This document shows positions 1 through 17,663 of a stretch of 64,000 nt of DNA, piece after piece (positions within the stretch are counted from its first letter, which is position 1; every line of letters begins with the position of its first letter). The position numbers and the translations under genes were made by a program. The DNA is from Actinomyces marseillensis (GTDB lineage: Bacteria; Actinomycetota; Actinomycetes; Actinomycetales; Actinomycetaceae): NCBI RefSeq assembly GCF_900155605.1, contig NZ_LT707420.1:1813625-1877624 (forward strand), given 5' to 3'. A model generated the notes under the pieces. That model did not search any database. It was not told where the DNA came from and saw nothing but the letters and a program-made list of their open reading frames with translations.

Positions 1-12
1 CTTCTCTTGAAT

Positions 13-50
13 ACCCCCACTGTTGCCGGCCGGGTTTGGCGGGTGGGGGT
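13..50. repeat. Inverted repeat downstream of 23S rRNA
   Basis: An 8-base arm (13-20) is perfectly complemented at 43-50, with a GC-rich loop between. It lies about 75 bases beyond the 3' end of the 23S gene. It is either part of the 23S-5S processing stem or a terminator if no 5S follows. No T-run follows on the minus strand, so a processing or spacer element is slightly favoured. No 5S sequence is visible in bases 1-125, so any 5S gene lies off the left edge. Confidence 0.4.
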
Positions 51-124
51 TTGTGTTGGTTGTGATCCGCATAGTGGCGACGAGCATCCTTGGATGTCTG
101 TCAACCTTTTGTGGTTGAAGTGTT

Positions 125-5137
<5,013 letters not shown>

Positions 5138-5241
5138 AAAACTGTAAAAACAATAAGCCCGGAAAACCCACCACAAAACATGGCAAGCAATCCCAACCAA
5201 AAAAATACTCAAAAACAAAAAACAGGCATAAAAACAAAAAA

Positions 5242-5268
5242 CAAACACACTATCGAGTTCACAAACAA
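5242..5268 (-). promoter_or_regulatory. rRNA leader antitermination (boxA-like) region
   Basis: On the minus strand this reads TTTGTGAACTCGATAGTGTG followed by TTTG. That matches the conserved motif found in actinobacterial rrn leaders (TTTGAGAACTCAAxAGTGTG type), which binds the Nus antitermination factors. It lies about 110 bases upstream of the 16S 5' end and about 100 bases downstream of the predicted promoter. The surrounding leader (5138-5365) is T-rich on the transcribed strand and holds no gene. Confidence 0.55.
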
Positions 5269-5365
5269 CACCCCCACATCTCCCAACCAAACCCACCAAA
5301 ACCAGCAGGAAAAGCCAAGAAAGAAGGCCACCACCACAGCACCAAGGCCGCGGCGACAAGAGAAA

Positions 5366-5395
5366 AATCTACACACCCACCACCCCCCACGTCAA
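5366..5395 (-). promoter_or_regulatory. Candidate rRNA operon promoter
   Basis: On the minus strand a -35 element TTGACG (5390-5395) is followed after 18 bases by a -10 element TAGATT (5366-5371). Transcription would start near 5358, giving a leader of about 220 bases before 16S. The hexamers and spacing fit a sigma-70-type (SigA) promoter. Other promoters may lie further upstream, between 5396 and 5515. Confidence 0.5.
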
Positions 5396-5517
5396 ACCAA
5401 AACCACGTGAACCAGCACACAAAGCAGCAAAATCTGTGCGGCCTCGACAATCTGAATGGAGAAGAGGAGTGACTTTTCCGCAGAATAGCACCAATTTATT
5501 CGCGTAAATCAACTAAA

Positions 5518-5550
5518 GCGGGACCTGCCTCACAAGGAAGCAGGTCCCGC
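5518..5550 (-). terminator. Terminator of the malic enzyme gene
   Basis: A GC-rich hairpin has arms gcgggacctgc and gcaggtcccgc and is followed on the minus strand by TTTAGTTGATTT. It lies 28 bases past the malic enzyme stop codon and separates that gene from the rRNA promoter region. Confidence 0.8.
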
Positions 5551-5577
5551 AAAAGAACGACGCTAGGCACGCTCGAA

Positions 5578-7005
5578 TCAGTGAAGATCCATGTCTTCTT
5601 GAACCGGGATATTAATCGTCGGCAGATCATGGACCGCGTGGCGAACAGCCTTCGACACGGCACCGGGAACTGCCTCATTAAAGACACCTGGAATGATGTA
5701 GTTCGGAGAGAGTTCATCTTCAGAGATCACGTCGGCAATTGCGTTTGCAGCAACGCGCAGCACCTCGGTCGTGATTTCCTTGACCTTCGCATCCAGCAGA
5801 CCGCGGAACAAACCCGGGAAGGCCAGAACATTGTTGATCTGGTTCGGGTAGTCGCTACGGCCGGTTGCCACAATTGCTGCGTACTCTGCGGCAGCGATGG
5901 GATCAACCTCGGGAGTCGGGTTCGCAAGGGCGAAAACAATTGCACCGGGAGCCATCTTTGCAATGTCCGAAGGTTCCAAAATATTGCCGTGAGAGACGCC
6001 GATGAAGACGTCAGCATCAGCAATACCTTCCTTGAGGGAACCGTGAACCATGCGCGGGTTGGTGTTTTGAGCCAGCCATGCACGCGAGGGGTGCATGCCC
6101 TCGACGTCGTCTCCTGCCAGCGCACCCGTACGACCATAGCCAACGATGTCGCGCGCACCCTGTGCCAACAGAAGCTTGATGATCGCGGAACCCGCAGCAC
6201 CCACACCGGAAACAACGATGCGAACATCCTCAATCTTCTTGTTCACCAGCTTGAGGGCATTGATCAGCGCGGCCAGAACCACGATTGCGGTGCCGTGCTG
6301 GTCATCGTGGAAGACGGGAATATCAAGTTCGGCACGAAGTCGCTCTTCGATTTCGAAGCAGCGAGGTGCGGAAATGTCTTCAAGGTTAATGCCGCCGTAT
6401 GCGGGGGCAATCGCCTTCACGATAGAGATGATCTCTTCAGTGTCCTTCGTATCCAGGACAACCGGCCACGCATCAACGTCACCGAACTGCTTGAAGAGAA
6501 CAGCCTTGCCTTCCATAACGGGAAGAGCGGCCTCGGGACCAATGTCGCCCAGGCCCAAAACAGCAGTGCCATCAGAAACAACCGCAACCGAGTTGGCCTT
6601 CATCGTCAGCAGGTGAGCCTTCTCGGGCATGTCATGGATTGCGGTGCACACGCGGGCAACACCCGGAGTGTATGCGCGGGAGAGATCGTCGCGGTTACGA
6701 AGCGGAACCTTAGGATGAACTTCAATCTTGCCGCCGACGTGAGCCATGAAGGTCTGGTCTGCAACAGAGGAGGTATGCACGCCTTCAAGACCATCCAGAA
6801 TCTGGCGTACCTCACGACGATGGTCAGAATCACGCATGTCGCAGGTGAGGTCAATGACGATATGTCCACGATCAGAATCGGCGACGTCAAGGCCCTTGAT
6901 CTGTGCGCCAGTAGAAGATACAGCATCCACAATCTGCGCGATCGAGAGAGTCGACTCATCGATCTCAAGGCGGTAGGACGCGGTGTATGACGGAGAAGTA
7001 CGCAT
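5578..7005 (-). CDS. NAD(P)-dependent malic enzyme with N-terminal ACT domain
   Basis: The 475-residue protein decarboxylates malate to pyruvate with reduction of NAD(P), linking the citric acid cycle to pyruvate. Residues 1-80 have the fold signature of an ACT regulatory domain. The catalytic part follows from about residue 90, with the SRAYTPGVA segment, the metal/substrate segment HDDQHGTA near 235, and the nucleotide-binding GAGAAG-like stretch (VSGVGAAGSA) near 270. The ACT plus short malic enzyme architecture is the one common in Gram-positive bacteria. The start is supported by AAAGGTG six bases upstream of ATG. The gene is monocistronic, with its own terminator. Cofactor preference cannot be read from the sequence. 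Confidence 0.93.
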   Translation of the reverse strand: MRTSPSYTASYRLEIDESTLSIAQIVDAVSSTGAQIKGLDVADSDRGHIVIDLTCDMRDSDHRREVRQILDGLEGVHTSSVADQTFMAHVGGKIEVHPKVPLRNRDDLSRAYTPGVARVCTAIHDMPEKAHLLTMKANSVAVVSDGTAVLGLGDIGPEAALPVMEGKAVLFKQFGDVDAWPVVLDTKDTEEIISIVKAIAPAYGGINLEDISAPRCFEIEERLRAELDIPVFHDDQHGTAIVVLAALINALKLVNKKIEDVRIVVSGVGAAGSAIIKLLLAQGARDIVGYGRTGALAGDDVEGMHPSRAWLAQNTNPRMVHGSLKEGIADADVFIGVSHGNILEPSDIAKMAPGAIVFALANPTPEVDPIAAAEYAAIVATGRSDYPNQINNVLAFPGLFRGLLDAKVKEITTEVLRVAANAIADVISEDELSPNYIIPGVFNEAVPGAVSKAVRHAVHDLPTINIPVQEDMDLH

Positions 7006-7176
7006 TGGTCACCTTTGCATTTCCGAATTTTACGGGGCGAGCCCACCGGGCTCTGACCTCATCGTAGCCGCGTAACTGCAGGGGTGCAGTATTGTCCCAC
7101 ATTACGCAAAATTGACGTTACAACAAGGCATTTGACGCACAGGAATAGTCCACCACTCCCCCAGCGTCCTTACATA

Positions 7177-7214
7177 CGCCAGGGGCCCGGTCCTTCAGGA
7201 CCGGGCCCCTGGCG
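7177..7214 (-). terminator. Terminator of gatCAB operon
   Basis: A perfect 17-base-pair hairpin with a TTCA tetraloop lies 17 bases past the gatB stop. It is among the strongest hairpins in the window. The rest of the interval (7006-7176) should hold the malic enzyme promoter; no clear hexamer pair was settled on. Confidence 0.85.
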
Positions 7215-7230
7215 TGAACTCAAAACGAGC

Positions 7231-8727
7231 TCAGGCGCCAACCATTTCCATAATGAGCTCGCGAACGCGCGCAGCATCGGCTTGACCGCGAGTGGCCTTC
7301 ATGACGGCACCGACCAAAGCGCCGGCGGCTTGCACCTTGCCGCCCTTAATCTTCTCGACGACATCAGGGTTTGCATCCAGAGCTTCCTGGACTGCCGCGG
7401 TGAGCGCGCCTTCGTCGGAGACGACCTCGAGGCCACGCGCAGCGACCACCTGCTCGGGATCACCTTCGCCGGCAAGAACTCCTTCGAGGACTTGGCGAGC
7501 CAGCTTATCCGTCAGGCGACCACCATCAACCAGGGATTGAAGCTGGGCGATCTGAGCGGGAGTAACAGGCAGTTCCTCCAGAGGAAGCTGATTGTCCTTG
7601 GCGTAGCGCGCCAATTCGCCCATCCACCACTTTCGAGCAGCATTAGGATCGGTTCCCGCCACAACCGTCGCCTCGATGAGTTCAAGTGCGCCGGCGTTGA
7701 TCACGTCGCGCATTTCCTTATCGGCAAAGCCCCACTGCTCACGCAAGCGGCGCCTCTTAGCAACGGGAAGCTCGGGAAGGCTTGCACGCAGGGATTCCAC
7801 CCATTCCTCAGAGGGAACGACCGGGACAAGGTCCGGCTCAGGGAAGTAACGGTAATCTTCTGCATCGGACTTCTCACGACCCGAAGAAGTAGAACCGTCC
7901 TCTTCGTGGAAGTGACGGGTTTCCTGCAGAATACTTCCGCCCTCGCTCAGGATCTGAGCCTGACGCTGGATCTCATAGCGAACCGCGTTTGCAATCCCCC
8001 TGAAGGAGTTGACGTTCTTGGTTTCGGTGCGAGTTCCCAAAGGAGAAGTCGGAGTGGGGCGCAGTGAAACGTTGATGTCTGCTCGCACATTTCCGCGCTC
8101 CATACGCGCCTCAGACACTCCCAAAGTACGGAAGATATCACGCAGAGCCTGGACGTAAGCGGCAGCAACCTCGGGAGCCCGCTCGCCTGCGCCTTCGATG
8201 GGGCGCGTTACGATCTCAACCAAGGGAACGCCCGCACGGTTGTAGTCAACCAGCGAGTGGTCTGCGCCCTGAATTCGTCCGTCAGCGCCACCGATGTGGG
8301 TGTTCTTGCCGGCATCCTCTTCCATGTGTGCGCGCTCAATCTGAACGCGGAACATGGTTCCATCTTCCAGCTCGACGTCAACATAACCGTCATAAGCGAT
8401 GGGCTCATCGGATTGTGAGGTCTGGAAAGCCTTCGTGAGGTCCGGGTAGAAGTAGTTCTTGCGCGCAAAGCGGCAGCTCTTCGCGATCGAGCAGTTCAGT
8501 GCCAGACCAATCTTGATGGCGTACTCCACTGCCTTGTGATTAACCACGGGCAGGGAGCCGGGCAGTCCCAAGGACACAGGCGTCACGTAGGTGTTCGGGT
8601 CCCCGCCAAAGGCATTGGGAGCAGAATCGAACATCTTTGTGGCGGTACCCAATTCGACGTGTACTTCGATTCCGAGAACCGGATCGAAGGAAGCTGTTGC
8701 TTCCTGGTAGTCCATCAGTTCACTCAT
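7231..8727 (-). CDS. gatB: Asp/Glu-tRNA(Asn/Gln) amidotransferase subunit B
   Basis: GatB activates the misacylated Asp-tRNA(Asn) or Glu-tRNA(Gln) by phosphorylation and hands it ammonia from GatA, giving correctly charged tRNA in organisms without some of the direct synthetases. The family opening [16 protein letters not shown] and the [16 protein letters not shown] segment are both present. The C-terminal helical/YqeY-like tail ends with the typical [14 protein letters not shown]. The longer frame from 8742 begins inside the Shine-Dalgarno GGAGGAAAAG. The ATG at 8727 shares one base with the gatA stop (TGATG) and is preferred, giving 498 residues. It is the last gene of gatCAB. Confidence 0.96.
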   Translation of the reverse strand: MSELMDYQEATASFDPVLGIEVHVELGTATKMFDSAPNAFGGDPNTYVTPVSLGLPGSLPVVNHKAVEYAIKIGLALNCSIAKSCRFARKNYFYPDLTKAFQTSQSDEPIAYDGYVDVELEDGTMFRVQIERAHMEEDAGKNTHIGGADGRIQGADHSLVDYNRAGVPLVEIVTRPIEGAGERAPEVAAAYVQALRDIFRTLGVSEARMERGNVRADINVSLRPTPTSPLGTRTETKNVNSFRGIANAVRYEIQRQAQILSEGGSILQETRHFHEEDGSTSSGREKSDAEDYRYFPEPDLVPVVPSEEWVESLRASLPELPVAKRRRLREQWGFADKEMRDVINAGALELIEATVVAGTDPNAARKWWMGELARYAKDNQLPLEELPVTPAQIAQLQSLVDGGRLTDKLARQVLEGVLAGEGDPEQVVAARGLEVVSDEGALTAAVQEALDANPDVVEKIKGGKVQAAGALVGAVMKATRGQADAARVRELIMEMVGA

Positions 8728-10232
8728 CACTTTTCCTCCCACTGCGCTGCCGGGCAGTTGCCCGCAATATCGCCACTAAGCTGCTCAACCAAGCTTGCGA
8801 CCTCGTACATCTTCAGGTCGTGGTGAGCCGGGGCGAGAATCTGGAATCCGACGGGAAGCCCCTCAGAGCTCACCGCATTGGGAACGTTCATTGCGGGGAT
8901 TCCTGCAAGATTCGCCGGAATCGTCGCAATGTCGTTGAGGTACATCGCCATGGGATCATCCATCTTTTCCCCGAAACGGAAGGCCGTCGTGGGGCAGGTG
9001 GGAGATACCAAAACATCGACCTCATCGAAGACACGAGCAAAGTCGCGCTGGATGAGGGTTCGAACCTTCTGCGCATTTCCGTAGTAGGCGTCGAAGAAGC
9101 CCGCGGACAAAACATGAGTACCCAAAATAATGCGGCGCTTCACTTCGTCGCCGAAACCGGCCTCGCGGGTCGCTGCCATCACGCGTTCAGCAGTGACGGG
9201 GCCCTCGCTGGGCTCAACGCGGATGCCATAACGCATTCCGTCAAAACGTGCGAGGTTCGAGGAAACCTCAGCAGGCATGATCAAGTAGTAGGCGGCAAGC
9301 GCATATTCAAAACTCGGGCAGGAGACCTCGACAATTTCAGCACCTGCATCGCGCAGCTTCTCAACAGTTGCGTTGAACGCCGCGCTCACGTCTTCTTGGT
9401 AGCCCTCGCCGGAAAGCTCACGGACGACACCAACGCGAAGTCCCTCGATCTTTCCTGCGCGCGCGACGGACTCCACTCCCGCGCTCAGTGCGGGGACCGG
9501 CTCGTTGAGCGAAGTGGAATCGTGGGGATCGAAGCCACCGATGACCTCGGTCAGTGCGGCCGCGTCGGCCACAGTGCGGGTCACGGGACCAATCTGGTCC
9601 AGCGACGAGGCCATGGCGATCAATCCGTAACGTGACACTGCGCCGTACGTGGGTTTGGCGCCAACGGTTCCCGTGACCGCTCCGGGCTGGCGAATAGAAC
9701 CACCGGTGTCAGAGCCAAGGGCGAGAGGCACCATGTAAGCGCCAACTGCTGCCGCAGAACCGCCGCCCGAGCCACCCGGGATGCGGTCCAAATCCCAAGG
9801 GTTACCCGTGCGACCGAAAGCAGAGTGTTCGGTCGAGGAACCCATCGCGAACTCATCCATGTTCGTCTTACCGACAATGGGCATCCCTGCCTGGTGCAGA
9901 CGCTCCACAACGGTTGCGTCGTAGGGAGGCAACCAACCTTCAAGGATCTTCGATGCACAGGTCGTCGGCAGGCCTCGGGTCACCATATTGTCCTTAACGG
10001 CAATCGGAACGCCGGCCAGGCGCGGGAGCTCTTCACCCGCTGCTCGACGAGCATCGACCTCGGCTGCAGTCGCAAGTGCGCCTTCACGATCAACGTAGAG
10101 AAAAGCGTGGACCTTGGAATCGATCGCATCAATACGGTCGAGGCATGCTTGAGTGAGTTCAACCGAGGTGATCTCTCCGCTTCGCAGCAGCTCAGCAAGC
10201 TCGCATGCTGATTTCTTCAGCAAAGGATTCAT
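8727..10232 (-). CDS. gatA: Asp/Glu-tRNA(Asn/Gln) amidotransferase subunit A
   Basis: This 501-residue amidase-signature protein hydrolyses glutamine and supplies ammonia to GatB through an internal channel. The Ser-cisSer-Lys triad is visible as K80 (PIAVKDN), S155 (GGSGGGSA) and nucleophile S179 ([11 protein letters not shown]). Translation is coupled on both sides: its ATG shares a base with the gatC stop (TGATG, with GGAGGA just upstream), and its stop overlaps the gatB start the same way. The length is normal. A general amidase is an alternative reading, but the gatC-gatA-gatB order settles the call. Confidence 0.97.
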   Translation of the reverse strand: MNPLLKKSACELAELLRSGEITSVELTQACLDRIDAIDSKVHAFLYVDREGALATAAEVDARRAAGEELPRLAGVPIAVKDNMVTRGLPTTCASKILEGWLPPYDATVVERLHQAGMPIVGKTNMDEFAMGSSTEHSAFGRTGNPWDLDRIPGGSGGGSAAAVGAYMVPLALGSDTGGSIRQPGAVTGTVGAKPTYGAVSRYGLIAMASSLDQIGPVTRTVADAAALTEVIGGFDPHDSTSLNEPVPALSAGVESVARAGKIEGLRVGVVRELSGEGYQEDVSAAFNATVEKLRDAGAEIVEVSCPSFEYALAAYYLIMPAEVSSNLARFDGMRYGIRVEPSEGPVTAERVMAATREAGFGDEVKRRIILGTHVLSAGFFDAYYGNAQKVRTLIQRDFARVFDEVDVLVSPTCPTTAFRFGEKMDDPMAMYLNDIATIPANLAGIPAMNVPNAVSSEGLPVGFQILAPAHHDLKMYEVASLVEQLSGDIAGNCPAAQWEEK

Positions 10233-10528
10233 CAGTCCTCCTCCAAAATCTGCGGAACCAAGAACATTCCGTCCTGCTGTGCGGGGGCCTGCGCCAGGAC
10301 CTCATCGCGGTCCAACGTCGGACCAACTTCATCTTCCCGCCATACGTTCGACAACGGAATGGGGTGGGAAGTCGCGGGCACGTCCGGGGTAGCGACCTCG
10401 GAAACCTTTGCAACTGCCTCGGTAATAACATCAAGTTCACCAGCGATTCTGGTGATTTCTTCGGGTGTAAGTGCGATTCGAGCCAAGCCCGCGACGCGGG
10501 CGACCTCGTCAGTACTGATCCTTGCCAT
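10232..10528 (-). CDS. gatC: Asp/Glu-tRNA(Asn/Gln) amidotransferase subunit C
   Basis: GatC is the small belt subunit that holds GatA and GatB together. The conserved opening ([20 protein letters not shown]) and the [11 protein letters not shown] segment near residue 60 are clear. The frame is open to 10564, but the family N-terminus begins at MARIST, so the ATG at 10528 is chosen (98 residues). It is the first gene of the operon and diverges from the phospholipase D gene. The 76-base gap between them should hold both promoters. Confidence 0.93.
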   Translation of the reverse strand: MARISTDEVARVAGLARIALTPEEITRIAGELDVITEAVAKVSEVATPDVPATSHPIPLSNVWREDEVGPTLDRDEVLAQAPAQQDGMFLVPQILEED

Positions 10529-10604
10529 AAAAAGGATGATACCCGTATGGGCCGCGCCTCTCATACTGTGCCCAGCTCGGCGTAGTTTTGAGTACCCTTA
10601 AACT

Positions 10605-11867
10605 ATGTCTCATCGCCGTCCGTCTTTTTCGTCGCAAACCATCAGGGCACTCAAGATCGCTGGCTTAACTGTGCTCGGAGCGCAGGCGGCAGCGCTTGTC
10701 GGAGTTCATATCGTCGACAAGCTCCGCAAAGAACGCGTCCCGCACGTCGCGGGTGGTTTCCCCACTTTCCCTCCTCTTGACACCCAGGTTGAGGGCACTG
10801 AGGTTCGCGCGTACACGGAGGGAACGTCCCTGTACGAGGACATGCTCGAGGCGATTACCTCGGCGAAAGACTACATTTTCTTTGAATCGTATATCTGGCG
10901 TGCGGATGCGTGGGGAAAACGCTTCAAATCGGCTTTGCTCAGCGCCGCGAAACGTGGTGTCGATGTCCATATCGTTTACGACGGTTTCGCCGTTCTCAAT
11001 CAAGATCCCTTCTTCTACGTTTTCCCCAAGACACCGCATCTATATATTCGTCGTTTCCCCGAAATCCGTTCGGGAATGTTCACGATGAACCTGCGCAAAA
11101 CCGGACGCGATCACCGAAAGATCCTCGTAGTTGACGACAAGGTCGCTTTCGTCGGCGGTTACAACATTGGCGATCCCTTCGCTCTGGAATGGCGTGACAC
11201 TCATGTACGCGTCACGGGAGACGCCGTATCAGAGCTCAAATACGGCTTCATTGATTTCTGGAACCACTTCAAGCGGCACGGCCAGCCTTCGATTGCGCGC
11301 ACCCGGGCTCCGCGTTGGGATTCCGAGGTCTCCCTCGCTTTCAATCAGCCTTCTCGTCTGCTTTACCCCGTCCGCGGCCTCTACATTGACGCAATCGATC
11401 GCGCGCGTTCGTCAATCCGTATTACCAGCGCCTATTTCATCCCCGATCGTGAGATTTTCGAGGCCTTGGTTCACGCTGCGCGGCGCGGGGTTCGCGTCCA
11501 GATTCTGATTCCCGAGTACTCTAACCACATTCTTGCCGACTGGGTTGCTCGCCCCTACCACGGTCCGCTTCTTAAAGAAGGCGTTGAAATCTGGCTCTAC
11601 GAGGACGCCATGATCCATTCGAAGACCATGACGATCGATGGAGCATGGTCAACCGTTGGAACGGCAAATATTGACCGCTTGTCTCTCCAGGGAAACTACG
11701 AGGTCAATGTTCAATTCCGCTCGAATAAGTTCGCGCAGACAATGGACAAGATCTTCGAACTTGATCTGACGAATGCACGTCGTCTCTCTTTTGAGGAATG
11801 GGAGGAACGCTCACTGCTCACCAAAGTGCTGGAGCGTCTCCTGCATCCTTTTGAATTCCTCGTCTGA
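10605..11867 (+). CDS. Phospholipase D-like protein, probable cardiolipin synthase
   Basis: The 420-residue protein carries two HKD motifs: H170, K172, D177 (HRKILVVDD) and H338, K340, D345 (HSKTMTIDG). Each is followed by the typical VGxxN/GTANID stretch. One hydrophobic segment (about 15-38) would anchor the enzyme in the membrane facing the substrate. Two HKD half-sites plus an N-terminal anchor is the cardiolipin synthase ClsA/B architecture (phosphatidyl transfer between two phosphatidylglycerols). Actinobacteria often use a different, CDP-alcohol-type cardiolipin synthase, so a related transphosphatidylase or phosphodiesterase role remains possible. Confidence 0.85.
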   Translation: MSHRRPSFSSQTIRALKIAGLTVLGAQAAALVGVHIVDKLRKERVPHVAGGFPTFPPLDTQVEGTEVRAYTEGTSLYEDMLEAITSAKDYIFFESYIWRADAWGKRFKSALLSAAKRGVDVHIVYDGFAVLNQDPFFYVFPKTPHLYIRRFPEIRSGMFTMNLRKTGRDHRKILVVDDKVAFVGGYNIGDPFALEWRDTHVRVTGDAVSELKYGFIDFWNHFKRHGQPSIARTRAPRWDSEVSLAFNQPSRLLYPVRGLYIDAIDRARSSIRITSAYFIPDREIFEALVHAARRGVRVQILIPEYSNHILADWVARPYHGPLLKEGVEIWLYEDAMIHSKTMTIDGAWSTVGTANIDRLSLQGNYEVNVQFRSNKFAQTMDKIFELDLTNARRLSFEEWEERSLLTKVLERLLHPFEFLV

Positions 11868-11886
11868 GAGTTTCTCCCTGCGGCGT

Positions 11887-14289
<2,403 letters not shown>

Positions 14290-14347
14290 TCACCTGAGAT
14301 GCTGCGATGAGAAGCAGAAGGGTCCTGGGAAAGAGAGTTGAGCGAGA

Positions 14348-17300
14348 GTGTCTGGTTCACAATTTGATTCTGAACAGCTTGCCTCTCTTCCAGAAGCTGC
14401 GTTGCGTGCCCCATGGCATCTTGCATGCATTCGCGGTCCCCACCAAGGCATCGTTGCCCTGCCAGGAAATACACCTCCTCAATTCCCAGCCGAGTGCGAA
14501 ACTCTCAGCGATTCCTCACGCGGCCAAAGGATACGGCTCATACCTCGCGATGAATCGAGCCAGATTTCAGTGAAAACACGGCGATTAGGAATCTGGAGAC
14601 GCGCCTGCCCCACCCACACCTATCGCGTCGGTCCAGCGCTGAAAGTTAGAGTGAAATTTCCACGCTCGAGAGACTTCTACGCGTATCGCGCTCGCCCGAG
14701 CCTCCTCTCTTTCCCTCGTGCTGCGCAGCGAAGAGGCTTCGTTCTTCCGGCGGGGTCTTTCATCGGGTTTCTTCCGATCGCCGTGTTCATGGGACTGCGT
14801 ATAAGCGCGATGGGAGCGGGAAACGGGAGTTTTCTCATTCTTGCTGCGCTTCCTCTGGCCGTTATTCTGTTCTCCTTTGGGCTTCGGCATTTTCACCAAG
14901 GCTCTCAAGTGAAACGCCTCGACGCCGCAGCCGTGGCTTTAGTCCTTCGCGTATCCGCGGCCAGATCTTCTCGACCATTCGCTCTTTATCCCTCTTTAGT
15001 TGGACGTGGAAAACCCTGGCTTCTTGAGCCTTCAGATGCCCCCGAGGCCACTCCTTCTCAATCCGCAACAGGCAGGCTACATCCGTTTACAGAAGAGCCC
15101 TTATCGCACCACTATTACGCAGCACTCGGCTCGCAATCCCAGCTCATGGCCTTTTGGTTTGCGTCGCAAATCGCAACGCAAGCAGGAGGTGCTCATCTTC
15201 ACTTCGCTGGCTCTCCACCCCTCATTCTTGGCACAGCGGGAGCCGACTCGGTGCACATTTTTCTCCACGGCCTCGGAGATGAATGGAAACCACAGGGGCA
15301 AGCGCATGACGCGGAAACTAAGCGCGTCAAGGAAGAAATTCACCTCGCGTGGGCATACAGCTACGCGCAGCTCCCCACCTGGTGCGAAGCCGTAATACCA
15401 GCAGACCAAACACCGGTTTCACTGGCATGGTGGCAGATGATCACACATGCCCGCTCGTGCGCGAGCATTCCCAACGACTGCGATTTCACAGAGCTCTCCT
15501 GGAATGGAATTGATGCGGATTACTCGCTGAGAACTCCTATTGGTCAGGACTCCGCCGGAGAAGTCAGCATCGATCTGGTGAGTGAAGGGCCACACGCGCT
15601 TATTGCAGGGACAACGGGAAGCGGAAAATCAGAAGCACTTCGCACGTGGCTTCTTGGTTTATGCGCTCGCTACTCACCGGCTCGCCTCCGTCTTGTTTTG
15701 GTTGACTATAAAGGAGGTTCGGCTCTTGCACCCTTAGCCCGCCTCCCTCACACCGAGGCGGTCCTCACTGATCTTGATCCCGGGCACTCCGCTCGCGCGC
15801 TACGTGGTTTAGCTTCTTGTTTGGCTCAGCGGGAGGCTGATTTCGCCCAAGTACAGGTCAAAGATCTCCAGCAGTGGTACGAGCACTATCGACAGGGCAA
15901 AGCGCCGCTTCCTCCTCCCCGGATCCTGATCGTTGTCGATGAGTTTCGTGTACTTGCAGACCTTCATCCCACGACTCTGGAGATATTCTCTCGCCTTGCT
16001 TCCCAAGGTCGTTCCTTGGGACTCCATCTCCTTTATGCAACCCAGCACCCCAGTGGCGCAGTCAATACGACAATGCGTGCCAACACCGAGCTGCGAATCG
16101 CTTTACGAACCATTACCGAGGCCGAATCACTGGACATTATCGGTAGTGGTGCTGCAGCACGTATTCCACGAATTCCCGGACGCGCATTCATTGGATCCGG
16201 CCACGAAGTGCAATTTGCGTACTGCCACGATGTTGAGGACGTCATTGGGGAAATCAGGGATCGCAGCTTCGCGGATGAGTGCGGGAATTTGACGAGGCAG
16301 CGCACTCCCCTGTGGTGCCCCTCGCTTCCCTCACACATTCCCTCTGCTCAGTTGAAGGACATGAATATAGCTGGGTGTGAAGGTGTCGTTCTTGGGCTGC
16401 GAGATGGAATCGATACGGGCACGCATAGTCCACTTGTGTGGAAACACGGAAATATTTTGCTCAGTGGCGTGGGAAGTTCTCGCCTCAAGCTTGGACGCAT
16501 TGCACGTTCATGCGCCTTTGCACTCAGTGATGCGCTTGGATTGCCCGTATATGCAATGTCCTTGGAAGCGGAAAGCGCTGGAACGCAACCAAGCGGACCG
16601 GGAAGCAAGTCTTATCCATTCCTCATCCGAAATGTCCTTGATTGCGGCGTTTTCTGCGAAGCAATCACGGACTACTCCCCTTGCGTTCTATGGATTGAGA
16701 ACATCGACAACGTTCTTCACTCGATGGAAGAGTGCTTCGGAGTTTTACGTGCTCATCAGATGTGGGGGCAATTCACGCGCACTTGCGATGGAACTGAGGT
16801 CATTTTGGTAGCAAGCGAGGGTTCAGGGACTTTTGCCCATCGCTCGCGCTACGGTTCTTTCGAACACAATTGGTACGACATTCCTTCTCGCGACATTGCT
16901 TCCAATTCTGGGCTTATCGGGCAGGCTCAACTAACAAATCAACCAGGGCATCTGTGGAATTCTGTCCAAGAGACAATGATGGCTCTGCCTGTGGAGCACT
17001 CTCGCCCCAAATTAGTGATGGATCTACGTTCATGGGAGACGATGCTGCATCGCAGCCTCGAAATTTCCGGAGCGACTACGATAGGCACACCTCTAAGGCC
17101 AGACTCAAGCATGATGACGAGGAGAGGGCATGACTCTCCATATATTCATAGTTTCCCTAAGACACCGTTGACTGAGAAAACGGCGCTTGCATCTCGCACA
17201 AAAATCGACGTTGACATGCATATTTCGGGCATTGAAATTCGTTATGGATCGCTCTTAAAACGATTTCTATTTTCAGAGCGCAAATGCATATTAATCGGAG

Positions 17301-17566
17301 AGGAGAATTCTATTCTCGCAAGCGTTCTGAGGGAAATAAATCCAAGTTGCTCTATTGATTACTTTGAGCAAACATGCTGGTTAAAGGCACTGAGCACGCC
17401 TCACGATTTATTGTTCTTCCCAAATCCTTCCGGCGATGCACTGCGCTTCATCGCCCAAAGCTGCCAGGATTTTCCCAGTTCTTTATATGCGCATTCTTGG
17501 AATTCTTATTCGGGGGTAATTATTCATCGTGGCGCCACTAGGCGTTTCGTCCTGAGTTTTAAATAG
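14348..17566 (+). CDS. EccC/EssC-like FtsK/SpoIIIE ATPase
   Basis: The protein has 1,072 residues with a GTG start. Residues 1-105 are soluble, with a possible FHA-like segment around 30-40. Two hydrophobic segments follow at about 130-150 and 158-178. The first ATPase module has an intact Walker A (GTTGSGKS, 421-428) and Walker B (ILIVVDEF, 526-533), with a LATQHPSG-like stretch after it (YATQHPSG). Two later modules look degenerate: the P-loop positions read SGVGSSRLKLG and LIGEENSILAS and lack the Lys-Ser/Thr pair. A membrane anchor plus tandem FtsK-type modules is the layout of the type VII secretion motor EccC/EssC, not of the chromosome translocase FtsK, which has four helices and a gamma domain. 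No WXG100 or other secretion gene is adjacent. The codon use of the C-terminal 200 residues looks more A+T-rich than the start. Confidence 0.75.
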   Translation: MSGSQFDSEQLASLPEAALRAPWHLACIRGPHQGIVALPGNTPPQFPAECETLSDSSRGQRIRLIPRDESSQISVKTRRLGIWRRACPTHTYRVGPALKVRVKFPRSRDFYAYRARPSLLSFPRAAQRRGFVLPAGSFIGFLPIAVFMGLRISAMGAGNGSFLILAALPLAVILFSFGLRHFHQGSQVKRLDAAAVALVLRVSAARSSRPFALYPSLVGRGKPWLLEPSDAPEATPSQSATGRLHPFTEEPLSHHYYAALGSQSQLMAFWFASQIATQAGGAHLHFAGSPPLILGTAGADSVHIFLHGLGDEWKPQGQAHDAETKRVKEEIHLAWAYSYAQLPTWCEAVIPADQTPVSLAWWQMITHARSCASIPNDCDFTELSWNGIDADYSLRTPIGQDSAGEVSIDLVSEGPHALIAGTTGSGKSEALRTWLLGLCARYSPARLRLVLVDYKGGSALAPLARLPHTEAVLTDLDPGHSARALRGLASCLAQREADFAQVQVKDLQQWYEHYRQGKAPLPPPRILIVVDEFRVLADLHPTTLEIFSRLASQGRSLGLHLLYATQHPSGAVNTTMRANTELRIALRTITEAESLDIIGSGAAARIPRIPGRAFIGSGHEVQFAYCHDVEDVIGEIRDRSFADECGNLTRQRTPLWCPSLPSHIPSAQLKDMNIAGCEGVVLGLRDGIDTGTHSPLVWKHGNILLSGVGSSRLKLGRIARSCAFALSDALGLPVYAMSLEAESAGTQPSGPGSKSYPFLIRNVLDCGVFCEAITDYSPCVLWIENIDNVLHSMEECFGVLRAHQMWGQFTRTCDGTEVILVASEGSGTFAHRSRYGSFEHNWYDIPSRDIASNSGLIGQAQLTNQPGHLWNSVQETMMALPVEHSRPKLVMDLRSWETMLHRSLEISGATTIGTPLRPDSSMMTRRGHDSPYIHSFPKTPLTEKTALASRTKIDVDMHISGIEIRYGSLLKRFLFSERKCILIGEENSILASVLREINPSCSIDYFEQTCWLKALSTPHDLLFFPNPSGDALRFIAQSCQDFPSSLYAHSWNSYSGVIIHRGATRRFVLSFK

Positions 17567-17663
17567 AGTGATCCCTTGCACATCCATTCTGCCATTTAAT
17601 CGTCTCGTAACTCTTGATATACAACTTTGAATCCCCGAAACTAAAGACTGTTGTTTTTGTTCG

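Noticed and set aside
5581-6990. A 469-codon plus-strand frame opposite the malic enzyme
   Set aside because: It is the mirror of a gene with a strong codon bias; its product has no family features and no ribosome binding site, while the minus-strand protein has clear malic enzyme motifs.
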